From Pempheris klunzingeri (Eukaryota > Chordata > Actinopteri > Acropomatiformes > Pempheridae), in the NCBI RefSeq assembly GCF_042242105.1, contig NC_092027.1, forward strand, positions 17,033,221 through 17,097,220: a stretch of DNA of 64,000 nt, written 5' to 3'. The notes beneath the pieces are model-generated. The model worked only from the letters and a program-made list of their open reading frames with translations. It made no database searches and had not been told where the DNA came from. The position numbers and the translations under genes were made by a program. This document shows positions 1-14,300 of this stretch, piece after piece. Position 1 is the stretch's first letter. Each line of letters begins with the position of its first letter.

Positions 1-450
1 CTAGCCGCATGAAAGAACTTAATTTTGCATGAAAGGTACATTGTTTAATATCCCAGTGATCTTTGAATATTTGACCTTTAATTTAGATTTGGGAACAAGT
101 CTTGCTTGAAGCAGGGCTGGAAAAACTGGAATTATTCCTTCAACGTCAAAATTTAAAAGAAACTTAATTTATCCAGGATACTGGGTGACATTATATTGTA
201 TAAAAGATGAGATGAGATTATACAATGCTGTCCAAGTTCACACGTTACTTTTTCTTTTTCTATTTTTTTTTTTTTATAAATACTGTAAGTTTGACTTTGG
301 TGGAGGAGCTTTGCGGCTTGTGGTGACTGACGTTTGGACTTCAGTATGTTTTTTCTGTTGGAATCTGTACTGGTTTTTTCATAAAAGTTCCTCAGATATT
401 CATATAAACTGTCATCAGCAGCACAGGTCCATGCCGGCCTGCCAGCTGCC

Positions 451-879
451 TTAAAGGACAAATAGTATGCTCATTTACAGGTTCATACTTTTTTTGGGGC
501 GTCCTACTACTGTAGTAATGTTAAAAAAAAACACATTATTTTTCTCATACTCTGCATACTGCTCTTTTCAGCCTCTTTTTGTTTTAGCAAGCTAGCGTTA
601 GCCACATAGCAGTGGTGATAGCACAGCGGACTTGGGTTGTCAGTGGGCATGACTGTTGAAGGGATGTAGGAGGTCACATGTTCAACAGATCCCTGCATGT
701 GACATCACAATCCATGCCAAATCTGAACAAAGCGTTTTCACACACTGAAAGACGGAGCAGGAGGAAATGAGAGAGGATGGTCTGTTCTCATGGTCTGAGG
801 GTCTCTAGACACACTGGGGACACATGTTCATGTTGAAAAGACATTAAAAAGTGCATTTTGCATAATGCGTCCCCTTTAA
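451..879. repeat. MITE-like element with TTAA-type inverted ends
   Basis: The element starts TTAAAGGACA and ends GTCCCCTTTAA, giving imperfect inverted termini (the left side continues AAATAGTATGC, the complement of the right side ACGCATTATGC). It is about 430 bp with no coding potential. The internal sequence resembles a short interspersed repeat common in teleosts. The terminal TTAA suggests a DNA transposon with TTAA target sites (piggyBac or Kolobok type). That superfamily assignment is inference. Confidence 0.55.
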
Positions 880-1676
880 AACGCAGCATGTGACCCATTG
901 TTAAGTCTTGCAGAGTTAACAATACTTAAGTTCATGTTCAAACAGTTGCAAACAGTTCACCATCGTTCATGCACAACGCTGTCTACAAGTTTGTCTTCCC
1001 ATTCGCTGTGAATGTCACAAATCCAGCTGGTATCATATGATTACATTACAAAATAGTGTTTGTTTCTGCCTTTTATCTAATATTTATCTCAGCCATCAAA
1101 GGCATTAACATCTGAAATTAAAGATAATTTTCTCCTATTTTTTAAATAGTTTTTTTTGGTTTTGGCTCATCTGGACATTGGCTGTCTCTTCATTGTGTCA
1201 CTGGAGTGTGAATCAACAAGGGCTTTTAGTAGAGTGCAACTAGGTCTGAACGAATGTTTTCGGTGTGATTTGGCCAGAGAAGAGAGAGGGGCAGAGCGAG
1301 AGGGAGAGTCACACTGCATAATTCAGGGGGGATGCTAGATTATGCACCATCTGTGCCCATATCCCAGTGGCCCTGTCAAAATTGATCCACAACCCTTGAC
1401 CTTTTCAGATACTCGGAGTGTTTCCCACCCGCTCTGTCGTGCGTGGTGTGTTAGCGTGCAGGCATGTGGGTGTTTGTATTTGTGTGTGTTTTCAGCATGA
1501 GTCAGCCTGCTGCTCGCTAACCTTTCCACTGCATTACAAAGTTCAGGTCAGATACACACAAAGAGTTTTTCTGTCTTTATTTTGTTGTCGTTCAAATCAA
1601 AGGTCAAGCACTCCTGCAAGAATATAGAATATTACTGTCATCAAATGCAGTACGTGATTAGGTCATGTGGATGAAG

Positions 1677-1842
1677 TTAAAGGAGCAGTATAGAACTTTT
1701 TGGGTTTATTCGCTGTCTTTCTGAGAGTTAGATGAGAAGATTGATAACACTTGCAGATATTTGGTATTGATGTTCTCATCTAGACCTCTGCCAAAAAAAG
1801 CAAAGAATCATATTTCCCACAATGCCAAACTAGTCCTTTAAA
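1677..1842. repeat. MITE fragment, GTTAGATGAGAAGAT family
   Basis: It begins TTAAAGGAGCAG and ends TAGTCCTTTAAA. It contains GAGAGTTAGATGAGAAGAT, a block that recurs at about 17,308 and in related form at about 32,190 and 34,105. About 165 bp, which is shorter than the copy at 17,253-17,718. Sequence just downstream (to about 1,915) resembles internal parts of the same family (CTGGCCGTGGCTCTG, GCTCACTAATTA), so the copy may be rearranged. Confidence 0.55.
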
Positions 1843-1879
1843 TACCATTTACAGGAAAAAGAAAGTGCTATGTATGGTT

Positions 1880-4800
1880 ACCTGGCCGTGGCTCTGAGGA
1901 AAGCTCACTAATTAGTCTACTGTCAAACTACACATCAGATACACAGATACAATCATACAATGTGCATGGAATAGGTGAAGTAGAGAGTGATGACGTCAGC
2001 TGCAATTTCACCTCTGACACTACTTGTATTTTTATTAACTGAAGGTTGTTTGTCACAGACAGACAGTGAAAATAAAGGTCAGCAATCGATTTCAGCCAAA
2101 CTGTCTATTTCAGGAGTTTATGTGCGAGATCTTCGGCTATCTTTTTCATCTTTACGGCTCCAAGACTCCGTAAAGGTGTTACGAAACGTCTTTGCATCTG
2201 CTGTGAGTCGCTGACCAGCTGGACAACACTTTGAGGAGAGGCTGACCCTGTGTGCGTTGTTGCCAGGAAATGCTTTCCGTGTATCCCACTACATTCAAAG
2301 AAAACAGTTTTCATGGCACAGTGCATAGTGGAACCATTTTGGCAGTAGAGTAGAGGGAGGCTGCTCAGAATGAATGGCTTTAATGATGTATGCTGACACC
2401 CCTGTTAGTGGGAGGTATATTGCAATAGCTACAATACAAAAATTAGCTTCTTCATATCACCAATTCTGGTATTCTCTGCATAGATATTTGTAGTGTTGTA
2501 ATTCCAATTTTTTGTTGTGCCAACTTTCAAAATGCCTTCTCTACTTAATGATGTTCTATATTTCACTGCTGGCCTTTTGACAGACAGAGCATGTCTGAGA
2601 GCTCTTCCACATAGCCGTTGGTGATAAGTGAAGGTAGATAGTAGCGACAGCAGCTCAAGAGAGTTGTGTGAAATCATCAAAGAGCGTCTATCATGTAATA
2701 TGGCCAAATTGGAAATCAGTGGGTGAGTCATGATGTGACAGTGCTAATTTAAACTTTCCACACCCGCATGGCCGCGAGGAATCTGTGTGACGCAAATTTT
2801 GTCATCTGTCGTCAGCTGCAGGGGCATTTGCAGATCATCAGCGAGGACCGCATGAGCCGCATGTGTGGGCTGTATATGGACTCCGAGCACCAACAAATGT
2901 GTGACAATATCCATGTTTACAGACACCTAATGTAGCACGAATAGATCCCTGTGCATATTTGTTGTCCATACAGTATGTCCACCTTTGTATCATCATAGTA
3001 CGGGTGATGTTGTGATGCACGATATGACTAACTGTCATTTCTTACTTTGCATCTGCTGTAATAAGACTCACAGCCCTTGGGCTTTCCTTTATGTAGTGCC
3101 ATCATATCCGATATATACTGGTTTACAGGTGTAGTGGTATTAACAGTTCTCTCCACAAAGTCATCATGATGATGATGATGAACGAAGTGACTCATGCTCT
3201 TTGTGTGGCCCACGTACTCTATTTCCATGAGACAGGTGTTGCTGATTGCATAGTCCGTATCAAGTTTGTTTGTCCCATCAGTGTTGCACAGTCCACAGTG
3301 GGCCCAAGTTTTGATTGAAAATCTGCCTCTCCGTCTCTCTGAAATGCTTTCCCCCCGCAGTCTGCCACTGTGCTAAATTACCATTCTTCACGGTATAGTA
3401 GCTGACTTGCTTTCATCATAAAATGCTTAATATCGGGGCAACCACAAGTAGTCACAAGGAAGCCGTTTCAGTTTTATGTCCTCTTGAGAATTGATCTGGT
3501 CAAATGATGAGCCCAAAATAAAGTTCTTGCTTTCTGATTCGGAGGATCTGACACCAAAATGTTGTGTGTACGGTACCCTTTAAATAATGGAAATGTATAG
3601 TTATTCCTGCAGATGGCTGGAGCAATGGAGGCAACACGATATATAAGCCCGGTACAGTGTTTTTAAGGTGGAAACGCCACTCTGTTTTCACTCTAAAGTT
3701 CCTTTTGCAGATTGGGACAAGCCAACCAACTCTTTCCCCCTGAGCTAAAAACAGCCTGATGATCGCGTGTCTGTGTTACAGTCTAAAGCCTTTAACCACG
3801 AGTGGAGCACTGACCTTTAGAGTCCACTTTTGCTTTATATTAAATCTATTAGCTCAGGCAAAGATCCACCTTTGGCTCAGGAAATCACTGCATACCCTTT
3901 TAGCTCTCTCCAATTCTGTACATTGATGTGACATAGTGGGTGATAGGGCAAGATAAACTACTTTTTCTGCTCTGAATACAGGTGAGTGTAATGTGTTCAG
4001 GGCAGAGTAGCAGGGGAATTAACTCACTATAAAATTATAGGATTCTTGATATTTTTCATTTGTATTTTACTCTTTTTTTGGGGGCAGAAAAATACAACTT
4101 GATGTCAAAGTGGGCGCAGCCTTAACATAAGCACACTGGAATGCCTCTGAAGGAGCAAATCGGCTGTGTGATGAGCTTGAACTAAATGATTATCTTACTG
4201 TAATTCTCACCAGGGTTGGGATGCTTGAATACAAAGTACGACATGAAAGACCGGGAGCCTCGTCTCTCACACAGCACACATCAAAGAGCAGACAGGCGAA
4301 TGACACCGAGCTTTCCTCTGATCCTCAAGGAGTCAAGAATGGGAACGAGTGGTTGACAGTGCTCCTTAAAATCGCTCCGTCTCCCCACCCGAGCGATCCT
4401 CCCGCCTCCTCGCTCCCCCTTATCCCTCTCTCATTCACGGCTTTTGTGATTTTATCTTTCGTTTGATTGACTCCGCAATTTTTTTTCCCCCTCGTCACAG
4501 CTGGCTGAGAAGTTAAGGCCGTTAAGGGTTAGTATCGATGTGATGAGCCCAAATCGTTCCGCTTTCATGGCGCCCTTGAAACTTAGTGAGGTCACGCCAC
4601 AGATGCCTGTACACATACAAGAGCATCTTGAAGGGAAAAAAAAAAACACTCATGACCAGTCAGACTGAGTTAAGGCCACTGTGTATGTGTGTGTGAATTT
4701 GTGAGATGTCTAGGTCGTGCTAATGTGTTGTAGATTCCTGTCTGATTGTGATTAATTAGATGATGAGAAGTGTGCGCTGACAAGCTGCTTATTCTGATTA

Positions 4801-5012
4801 GAGACATCAGCTTCCTGTGAGAGGCAGAACTAATGAGACTCGTGAACCTCCACACCAGACTTTCTTAACACATCTGCACCTTGTCTGCGCTCTCCCAGCA
4901 CAGTTTTACTTTTCCGTCAACCCCTCAGTATTATAAGTCAGTGGCTTCCTGTCTGAGGAAACAACACCATCTTTCTCCTGCAAATGATAAAAGTAGAAGG
5001 TTAAATATAAAG
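1880..5012. other. non-coding stretch, upstream of dlgap3
   Basis: No frame here looks like a conserved protein. Open frames are short and AT-rich. A small ATG/ATC trinucleotide run lies near 3,165-3,181. I see no RNA gene and no convincing exon. It could be intergenic or a 5' intron of dlgap3. Confidence 0.5.
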
Positions 5013-5693
5013 TTAAAGGTGCCACATTGAGAACATTAATACTGCATTAAACAACTCCTTGTTATGGAAAGATACGGTGAAGTAATGGTGAATAAAATCA
5101 CACTTATTCTTTGTGTAGTCCAAGCTTCTCTGCCCTTGTAGATATCATACAGAGAACGTTTCAATTTATGAGCAATAAGAAAACACCCCTGCTTAGCCAG
5201 CCTGGTCTACAAAGTTATTAGTGATTAGTGTTGGCTAACAATCATGTTAACATTAGCAAAGTTTTTCAGACATGAAACATTTATTCATTTTCTAATATCT
5301 GACAAATATAAGTCCAATATTCACTCTCCTTTCACCTCTGTTTTGGTCTCCACCAACTTTTGAGAGAAATATGTGTCTATTTAGCTTGCTAGATGCCCGA
5401 ATCTGAATAGCTAGCTGCTAAATGTTTATGTCTGCTGTTTAGTGCTATGAAGGGGTCATGTAGCCTGGGTTTATCTGAGCGTCTTTGCTGAAAACAGCAC
5501 ACGGCTGTAAATTAAGTTGCTGAAAGTGGAATATGTGGGCTGAAAAACCAAGACAGGTAGTTGAAAGAAGCAAAAATGCCCCATCGACTTAAGAGCTACC
5601 ACAGTTATGGTGGTTTGTCACTATTGGCAACCACACACACATTTGATCTATTGTTAATACAAGAAGTCTTGAAGTCTTAACGTGCAGCTTTAA
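5013..5693. repeat. MITE-like element, about 680 bp
   Basis: It starts TTAAAGGTGCCAC and ends GTGCAGCTTTAA, so the ends form an imperfect inverted pair of about 12 bp. The interior (TTTTGGTCTCCACCAACTTTTGAGAGAAA, AGCTTGCTAGATG and similar, 5,340-5,450) is of a type I recognise as repetitive in percomorph genomes. No ORF. A diverged copy may lie at 26,488-26,900, which also opens TTAAAGCTGC. Confidence 0.5.
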
Positions 5694-8600
5694 AGCAACA
5701 CAGAACAATTTAGATTTATGAAACATATGGCGGTGTGTTAGCACTTTTATGTAAAACCAACAGTGCCATTACAGTGCTGCACTTCACTTTGTGCCAAACA
5801 GTACCTCTTAGCTATTCTAACATCTCTGTAAAGTACATTCAGAGTGGATTATTTGTTAAAAGAGAAGGTCTGTATCAGCACAAGTAGTTCAAGTGAAAAA
5901 AATTCCTCCCATCCTTGAAAAGCTCTGACATCTCTTAGCATTACCCTAAAATATGACTCTGTAGACTAAACGATGCTTTGAAGAATCACTTCCATTAAAA
6001 GTTGGACCTCGTGGACCTCTAAATGAATCTCCTCTGTTTGAAAGCTTATGAGTTTGTTCCATGTACAACCATATTAAAATGAAATTGCTTTGTGGCTCCG
6101 GGGTTCAACAGTGGGATTACATGAAGTACAAGTGGACACAACATTGACAAAAGTGTAGAGTAATTGGTAACATGCATTATAAACAGGTAATGAATCTTTT
6201 TCATTAGATTTCCAGTGCAAATAAAGAGCTATATGCTTTGTGTGATGGTAATACACAACTTGGCACTCCCTTAGAAGTACAAGAATATGATTTATCTGTG
6301 ATTTTTTTTTCCCCCCTGCATGGATCTACATTCTTCCCCATCTGATTTATATAATCCTCATCCCTCCCTGCTTACTTGCTTCAGCCAAATGGCAAGTGTC
6401 CAGCTTGTTTTCCAGCCAGGGACGTGAAGAAAATTACGAAGGTGGGCTGAGCTACAAACAATCAGGAATCAATTGCATTGCAGTTGCATGATAATTCGTA
6501 TTGAACATTCAGAAAAGACTCTTCTTTATCTTTGCGGTGGGATCCTGCGAGGTTCTTACCTTTTGATTTTGGTGACATCTTGCCGCTCGGCGCTCACTGC
6601 ATCAGTGCACAAGGATTGATTGTTTTTCTTCCTTTGACTTTCCAGAAGAAAAAAAGCTGAATTCCATCATAATCTGCATCACATCTGCAGCAGATTGGCA
6701 TAGGCTCCTCTACAAATGTGGAAATTTGAGCTAAGGTGGATTTACCCTCCCTGTTTGCTGAATATAGCTTCTCTCTCTGTGTAGAAAGGCTTTCTCAGCT
6801 GTAGCTGTCTGGCTCATCTGTTCCCCACAGATGGCTTGTCAGTCATTCAGTCTACAACTCACCAGAGAGCCAAAATTCCTTTGAAAGTTTTGCTAAGCGC
6901 GTCCCTCTGAGTCATCCCAACTCTGTGTTTCTCTCAGATTATGGATATTTATTGATAGTTGATGGACAGACCATCCTCGCTAGCTTGGTGACACATGCAA
7001 ACACACACACACCCACATGCAAATTTATACGGCTGTAAATCTGTGTATTACTACAAAAATTAGTCCCTTAGCACACAACAAAGCTCACACATAAAAAGAC
7101 ATTTGGTGAAAAGAGACTGATGGAGCACAGAAGTATGCAAACCACATACACATTGCAATTTTACTGTTGGAGACACACTAATCATGGGTACATTGTCTTC
7201 CATTACTGCAAGTCAGACAGGTAATCAAGTGGCTGTTTCCAGGAGTTCTCTCATCATTAACACTCATTAGCGTTTTCCTCTCCACTCCACTACTTCCATG
7301 ATCCTGATTATCTGCGGATCTGAAGTTGGCTCTACAAGAGCAGAGACGTTCTTTAGAAAGCAGCAACAGCCCTCATTTATCAAGTGAACATGCAACCAGA
7401 TTTCATTATTACAGCCAGTCTTTTTCTGGGAGGATTTGTATTCATCATCTTTTTTTGATTCTAAATGAGGTATTCACTGCTTCAAAATCTATGACCCTTT
7501 GACCTTGCAGCCTGATTTCATTCAATGCCAGAGAGACTCGCACAGTCGCATTTAAACAGAGCTTCACTGATTTTACACACAAGTTTAGCGTTCTTGCATG
7601 GAGCCGTCCGAGTCAGCCTGCGAAAAGACTTGTTTTAATGTCTTGTGTAGTGTCGGAGAGGCTTTGTCAAGTCTGAGAACATTACCCTTGTGATGTCGTC
7701 GAGGTTATCTCAGCTTGGACTTGGAGATACATTATAAGAAAGTAAAAGTTAGGATATCTCAGCCTCTGATACTTGGATTTCCAAATCTTCTTTTTTAAAT
7801 TTGTCTCTTCTGTCTCCTAAATTGATAGAATACTCTTTTATAGAGGCCATTGTTACAAAAAAGCACAAGCCTCATTATTTTAAGTCGAAGGGATAAAACT
7901 TTGGACAGTTAAGTGTATATATCGTAGTTTCAGGCATGCATGATTTTTGCCTGATTTTTAAACAGCACAGTAAGTTACAGGATATTTTGTCTTAAATATA
8001 CACACACTAACTTGTGCATTGAAACAATATTTGTTTAGCTGTGACTATTGTGGCCGTAACAAGATCCCGTCTTAAAGTAATTCCAATGTATATAATAACT
8101 AAATCAGAACATTTAAGCCTCACGTTATCTTGACTTTAACTTTGGCTGAACTTTGAAATGTACACAACAAATACTGTGGATTTTGAGTTTCAACACTTAC
8201 ACTGGACTGGCAGTAGAAAATTATCCCCTTACAGCCAGTTTGGGTCACTTCATGCAGGACTGCGCAACAATTTTATCCCTTGTCCCGCATCCCACATATC
8301 GAGACAATCTCCCACATTTTGATTTGCTCAAGTTTTCAGAAGGCAAACCACTGAGGCTCTCACAGTGAAGGCTTTCATCATCAGCTGTAATGTAACTGTC
8401 ATAGGTCCTGAAGCATTACCGGACTGGTATTTGCAAACGGCAGCTGCACTCCTGACGAATTCTGTGCCCTTATAACATTAGTAGGAAAGACAGTTCTGTA
8501 TCAAGGTGCTAATTGTGGCTTTTTCATGCTGTTATTTTCACTGTCAGGACGAATGATCGATCGGAGAAAAATACATCAGACTACTTTACAAACAATTATC

Positions 8601-10989
8601 CTACCATCATTATCATCATTAATCATTCAAGATATTGTATGTTGACCACGTATGTATTACTGCACTATGATACACATTCAAATTGACAATATTTTGTGTA
8701 TGTGTAAATGTGAACCTGTCCTTTAATACTGTGTTGATTTTCTGATACAATCAGGTATTCCTCAATTTAGACATTTTACACATAAAACCTGCTAAAACTT
8801 CCAAAAGTTTCTAAGCTCGTAAAAAACTCAGCACATTTCACTATGAAAATGAAACAAGTTATGAGACAACTTATTGTTTCTACCACTCAGCACTACTCCA
8901 GTGGACACAGGCAGACATCCTCAAGATAACGCCATCCTGTCACTGTAATTGTCATCGTGAAGACATGATACAAGCCACCAGCGCAGAATACGTCAAAGTA
9001 ATTGAAGCCATGAGGAGTGGAGGCAACTTTTTGAAAATGACATGTATTTTTGAAATACTGTTCAGTGGTTAATTGGTCACTTTTTAAAGAAGTCCACAGC
9101 TTACACTGTAGTGTCTATATGTCTTAGTTTTAACAAGTCAGTCTGTGGGTGTACAATGACCAGTGAGTATACAGTACTCTAGGGAATATGAAAAGAATGA
9201 ACTGATACTTTATGAAGATTAATATATTTATATATCTATTTTTTTTTTCACATCATTACATCACTATATAAGAATGAGCTTTCTTGCTTTATTCATTCAT
9301 TATATAACCCACAGTAAAACTTGCCGCTTACCATCTTTTCTTTTACAATTGTATTAGATCTGCAGACTCATTTTCATTGTGTCTGACAATGTTATCTCAC
9401 TAACATTTCATTGAAGCAGCAGTTTTCATTGCTATAAAAATCAAAGGCACGGTGAGCCACCAACAGCAGGGAGACACTGTCGTTCCCATCACTCCTGTTT
9501 TCAAATCTTCCTGTTCTACTCCATTGAACTGATTGGAAATCCAATGCTCATATCACCTGTAGATTTCGCCGCAGGCCGCCGCGTGTTAGGATTTTTGGAT
9601 TCCTCCTCTGGCAAATGCCTTCTTCCAGCATGCAGCTCTACAGATTATGTCAGTGTGACAGCAAGTAGAAAAAGTTAGCACAATCAGGCACTTTTAAGGA
9701 CATCTCAGCGGTGGAATTTGTATTGGTTTCAACAATGGCATGATAAATGAGGACTGGTATCAGCGCTGATTAATGAAGTCTTCATTATCTCCTATTTTCC
9801 CTCTTCTTTTCATTCCCACTCTTGTGTGGTCTCATTGTTTTGCCTGGTTAGATTGCGCCGATTTTGTACTTCATAATGAGAAGGGGAACAATAGCAGAGT
9901 ACTTTTTCACTTCTCCTCCTTAGCGACACTCGTTCCTTTGTGCGCATCCTCAATGAATGACTCTTGAATGTCACTCTCTTATTTTAATCTCTCTTTCCTC
10001 GTTCTCGGCGAACAAATTCTCATTGATTCTTAACCATGAATGGTGACTGGAATGAATGGGAAGACCTTTCCATTTATAACACTCCTGACTTTCCTGTATT
10101 GAGTTTGTAGGCGTCTATAAACCAAAACACCAATTTATGACATTCATTGTGTGTGTGTGTGATTTTAAATGACAATGAAATGTCAGATATTGCCCGCGTA
10201 ACTGTCTTTTTGGAGGAACAGCGGTTGTAATGCTACATGGCAGTGTGCGTATCCTATTAGATGGTATCTATTACAGAAATGAAATTACCCTCAGTTAATT
10301 TGATTTGGATTATATTGGGCTAATAGTGTGTGGTGCACTGTGCTGAATATGAATGAATATGAGTGAACAGGATTGTACATTCATATAGCACACAGCTGCA
10401 ATCTATGGATGTTAGATTTCAATGTATTTTTTTTGTTCCTTTGCTGTTTCTCCTCCATCTCTCTCTCTCTCTCTCTCTCTTTCTCTGACACACATTTGAC
10501 ACAATAGCGTACAGTGCAGCATTGACAAATACAACATCCAGGAAAGTAACTGACTTTAGTCAGGCAGTGCAGCATGTAAGCGACACATTCATGGAATGTA
10601 ACATGCATCGCTCATCTCAACTGAACGAAAAAAAATTAAAACAGTGTTGTGTTTTGGAGGTTTGCAAATGAGCACATTTTCAAATGCAGTCGTACACAGT
10701 GTTCTCAAGGTGTTATTGTGCCCTTGGAGTCTATTGTATCCAAACACTGGAACCAAAAATAATACATGCTCACATCAAGTCCAAGTCAAGTCTCAATGCA
10801 AGTGGCAAGCCTTAGTCATTAGTCTGCAAACACAGTGGAAGCCAGCAGTAACTATTTCAGGTGTTTAAATCCATGCAAGATATATGAACTTCCTTTCATT
10901 GAGTTATTTTTTTTAACATCATTAAGGCCAAGTCCAGCTGATGCATGTCCCTACAAATCAAATATTCAATGTGTGTGGCTTTCCAAGCC
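5694..10989. other. non-coding stretch with simple repeats
   Basis: Nothing gene-like was found on either strand. It holds a CA run near 7,000, short TG runs near 10,148 and a CT run at 10,459-10,490. The longest open frames have no recognisable domain and a composition that matches the flanks. Confidence 0.5.
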
Positions 10990-11330
10990 CTGTCAGTAGT
11001 TGTGTCACATTTTTAGCTACATTAGCAGCATGGCTTTACAGATGGTGATGTCAGTCTGTTGGTCCACTATTTTGGTCCAGGCTAAAATAGCTCAATAACA
11101 AATTTTCTACCAATGTGCATGGTTGCCAGGGGATGAATTCCTGATGATCCCCTGACTGATGATCTACCTTCAGGTTAAAATTTCAGTGTGTCCAAAGTTG
11201 GTTTGTGACTCACTGCAGAATTAATGGCATTCCCATCAGCCTCAGCCGTTTTTTGTGTTTAGTGCCAATTAGTAAATGTTAGCATGCTGATGCTAAACCA
11301 ACAAAGTGAAGCCATTGCAGAAGTACCTTA
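10990..11330. repeat. interspersed repeat fragment
   Basis: The segment carries blocks such as GGCATTCCCATCAGCCTCAG and TGTTTAGTGCCAATTAG followed by AATGTTAGCATGCTGATGC, which I recognise as part of a very abundant percomorph interspersed repeat. Its class cannot be fixed from this fragment. No coding potential and no clear ends. Confidence 0.5.
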
Positions 11331-14300
11331 AAGATGCTTTCTAATGGCCAGCAGCCAACGACTCTGTTTGCAAAAAGAGGTTTGATTGTTTGGAAGTCTA
11401 CTTGTCACTTGATTTATTACCTCAGTAAACAATTTTCTTATGAGTTTATTGTCTTGGTCACTAATTTGAAGTCTCCTTCAACACAGCATGTTCATTGAGT
11501 AAATTATGGTCCCATTTAGAAGAAAACAGATGATAAAGCAGGGTATGCTTTAGGACTACCGAGTGATTAATCAATCAGAGGTGGTTTATATGGAATGAAC
11601 GTCACTTCTGACTTCAAACAAACAACAAAATGGTGACTCCCATAAAGCCAAACTCGAGGCTTCAAAACAGTAGTCCATACACCAACTGTGGCTGATGGGT
11701 ACTGGTGGTGGTACCTGGATTCAGGTGAAGGTAGTGGTACAAGCACAGCCAGCAGGAGAAGGTAATATACATGCACACACCACAAAACACAGTATTTTCA
11801 CTGCCTGCCACTTCTCACCTATTGCACAGCTGTGTCCCTATTGCCATGAGTGGCAGAGCACCTCTCAGCACGACGAGAGTTTTCGTCCTTCTGTGTGTAT
11901 CTGCAGGTTGCCGTGTGTATGTTTTTGTGTGTGCAAGTGTAAAATCCATCCAGGTATTGATTCATGCAGCATGTGGCACAGCAGACACTGAGGCAGCCTT
12001 TTTTAACTAAATGATGTAAACACTTTCCGTTTAGCCAAGATGACTGCTAAACTATTTCTTTTGCACCTTAATGAGATTAAGTGTTATTAAGCCTCCTCCA
12101 TCTGTTCGAGTTCTCCAGACTGTACACCGCACTTTTAGCGCTGATATTAGTTTGCTCTAATAAGGAGTTATTCCTGGAAGGGGAAAAGTGTGATGGGCAT
12201 GATAAAAATAAGGAAAGGAAAGGAAAGGAGTTGGCCCACCTCTGTTTTGGCTTTTCCCTCAAAGCTGCTGTACATCAAAGCACCAGAATAAGCAACAACA
12301 CACGTACAATATGCAAATGCACATACATTTTGCATGTATACTTCATTTGCATTTCAAACATGCTTATATTTGTATTTCAAACATATTCAACTAAACACAC
12401 ACAAATAAGTCCTAATCTCGTTGCATTGCTGACATGGTTGCAACCTCGAAAGATGAGGTTGAGGCTGATCACAATTACCGATCCCAGTAGACATCTCTCT
12501 CTTTCTCTCTCTCTCTGTATGAACACCCATGTGAGATTTATGCAAAGATGTTCTACATGTAGTAACCTAGTTCACCAAGTAACCTAGCAACACTAGAGTC
12601 AGCTGGTTAGGAGTGTGTGTGTGTGTGTGTGTGTCCATCCCTCTGCCTGTTCTGTGATTTGCATCTGCGGACACAGCTGCAGCCAGTATCCACGCACTGT
12701 ATGTGCAGCATTTAGAGGAGTTTTCGCATTGACTGCATGCTGGGAATCCATCTACAAACTGGTAAAGTTGTGTGTTACAGCTAGAGTGATCCATCACACT
12801 GCATGACGTTAGTGCGTAAGTCATTTCTTTTTCTGATTTCGTCTTTGCTCCTAAGTACACCTTGCTGTGATTTTTCTTTCCCTGTGATCATCTGTCAGTC
12901 AAGCTCTGGAGTTTCTGTAAGTTTTTGTTTAGCTTTGTTTTTTGATCGCTTGTTCATTCTTCATCCTGGAAGCAGAAGTTCACTTAACAATCTCACTGCA
13001 AAGTTGGTTTGATGACTTTATGAAGCTTTTGATCATATCATGTGATTTCCTTCAGCGGATAGATTTTCACTAGTTGTCATGGAAAGATTTCTCTCAACAC
13101 TTTAGGGACTTCTTGTCCATGTGGAGAAGTGTGTGTGGTGTGTACGTGTGTGCGGAAACTGAGACGAGCAAATCAGTCCTTCTGCCAGTTTATAGACATG
13201 TTGGCATACTTGAGAATGAAAGTCGTTCTTCAAACAGCAGTTCTTTTTCGGTTCTGCTAATTAAACAGTTTAATTCCAACTAGAATAGAAATGCAAAAAC
13301 ATCACTGCTTATGGGGCAGAGGATTTTTCTCCCCGGGGAAGTTTTACGCAAATAAAAATATACACCAAACACCTGACCTTTTAAGTTAAAATAAGTTCTT
13401 CAGCCTGCAACTCTTTATTTGATTCAGTTCATTAGGCTTTACTGGCATGATATATAACATGTGTTGCCAAGGTACGAACGCAAAGACAATGTCAAGGAAA
13501 AGAAATTAACGGCAAAAAAAAAACAGCAATGCAAGTCAACAGAAGAAAACAGTAGAAGCAAACAAAGCAGACAAAAGAAAAAAAAAACAATATGCATATA
13601 TAAGTATCATATGTAAGCAAAGATGGTATTAGGGACAATTTCAATGCGAATGTAAGATCAAAAAAAAAAAAGAAACAAAAGGAGATTTATCCAACAGCTG
13701 CTCCCACTTGTTCCATAACTCGTTTACAAAAATTAAAAATAATCCACTGATGAAAAAAATGCTGTTCTTGTTTAGTAAATGTGTGTTATTTTACAATCAC
13801 TGTCACCACTGACCTCACTATCAATGAGTTAGACATTTACACTGAATCACACTCTGGCTGTGTAGACAATTTAAATTCAGCAGGAGAAGTACAATTAAGG
13901 CTACTGTATAGAGAGATAATTACTAATATTAAACCAATTGAATAGCTATCATCAAAAGCAGGGTTTGACTGAAATTCATAAGAATTATAACTTTATCGTG
14001 CTCACATCATTTACTGTGTTACACTAGAAGTGCGTAGAAATGTGTGAACTTTATTATTGTTTATATATCTATGTGTGAAAAGTGGGAAAGAGATTATTGC
14101 CACTAAGAGGGGGTTTACAAACCAATTCAGAGGCGGTGGCACTTTAAGGCGACCAGCTTTTATGACAGTGGGAAAACACTCTGAGCTGCTGTTCGGTGTG
14201 TAAGTCTGGATTCTCCTGTGAGCTGTGGTTTCTGCATCTACCTTTGATTTTCTGTCAGGAGAGTTTGTAATACAACACAACGCGAGTGGCTGGAGAGACT

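Noticed and set aside
12081..12587. 168-codon open frame on the plus strand
   Set aside because: It is low-complexity, crosses CT-rich and hydrophobic runs, has no recognisable domain and no splice or codon signal. Probably chance.
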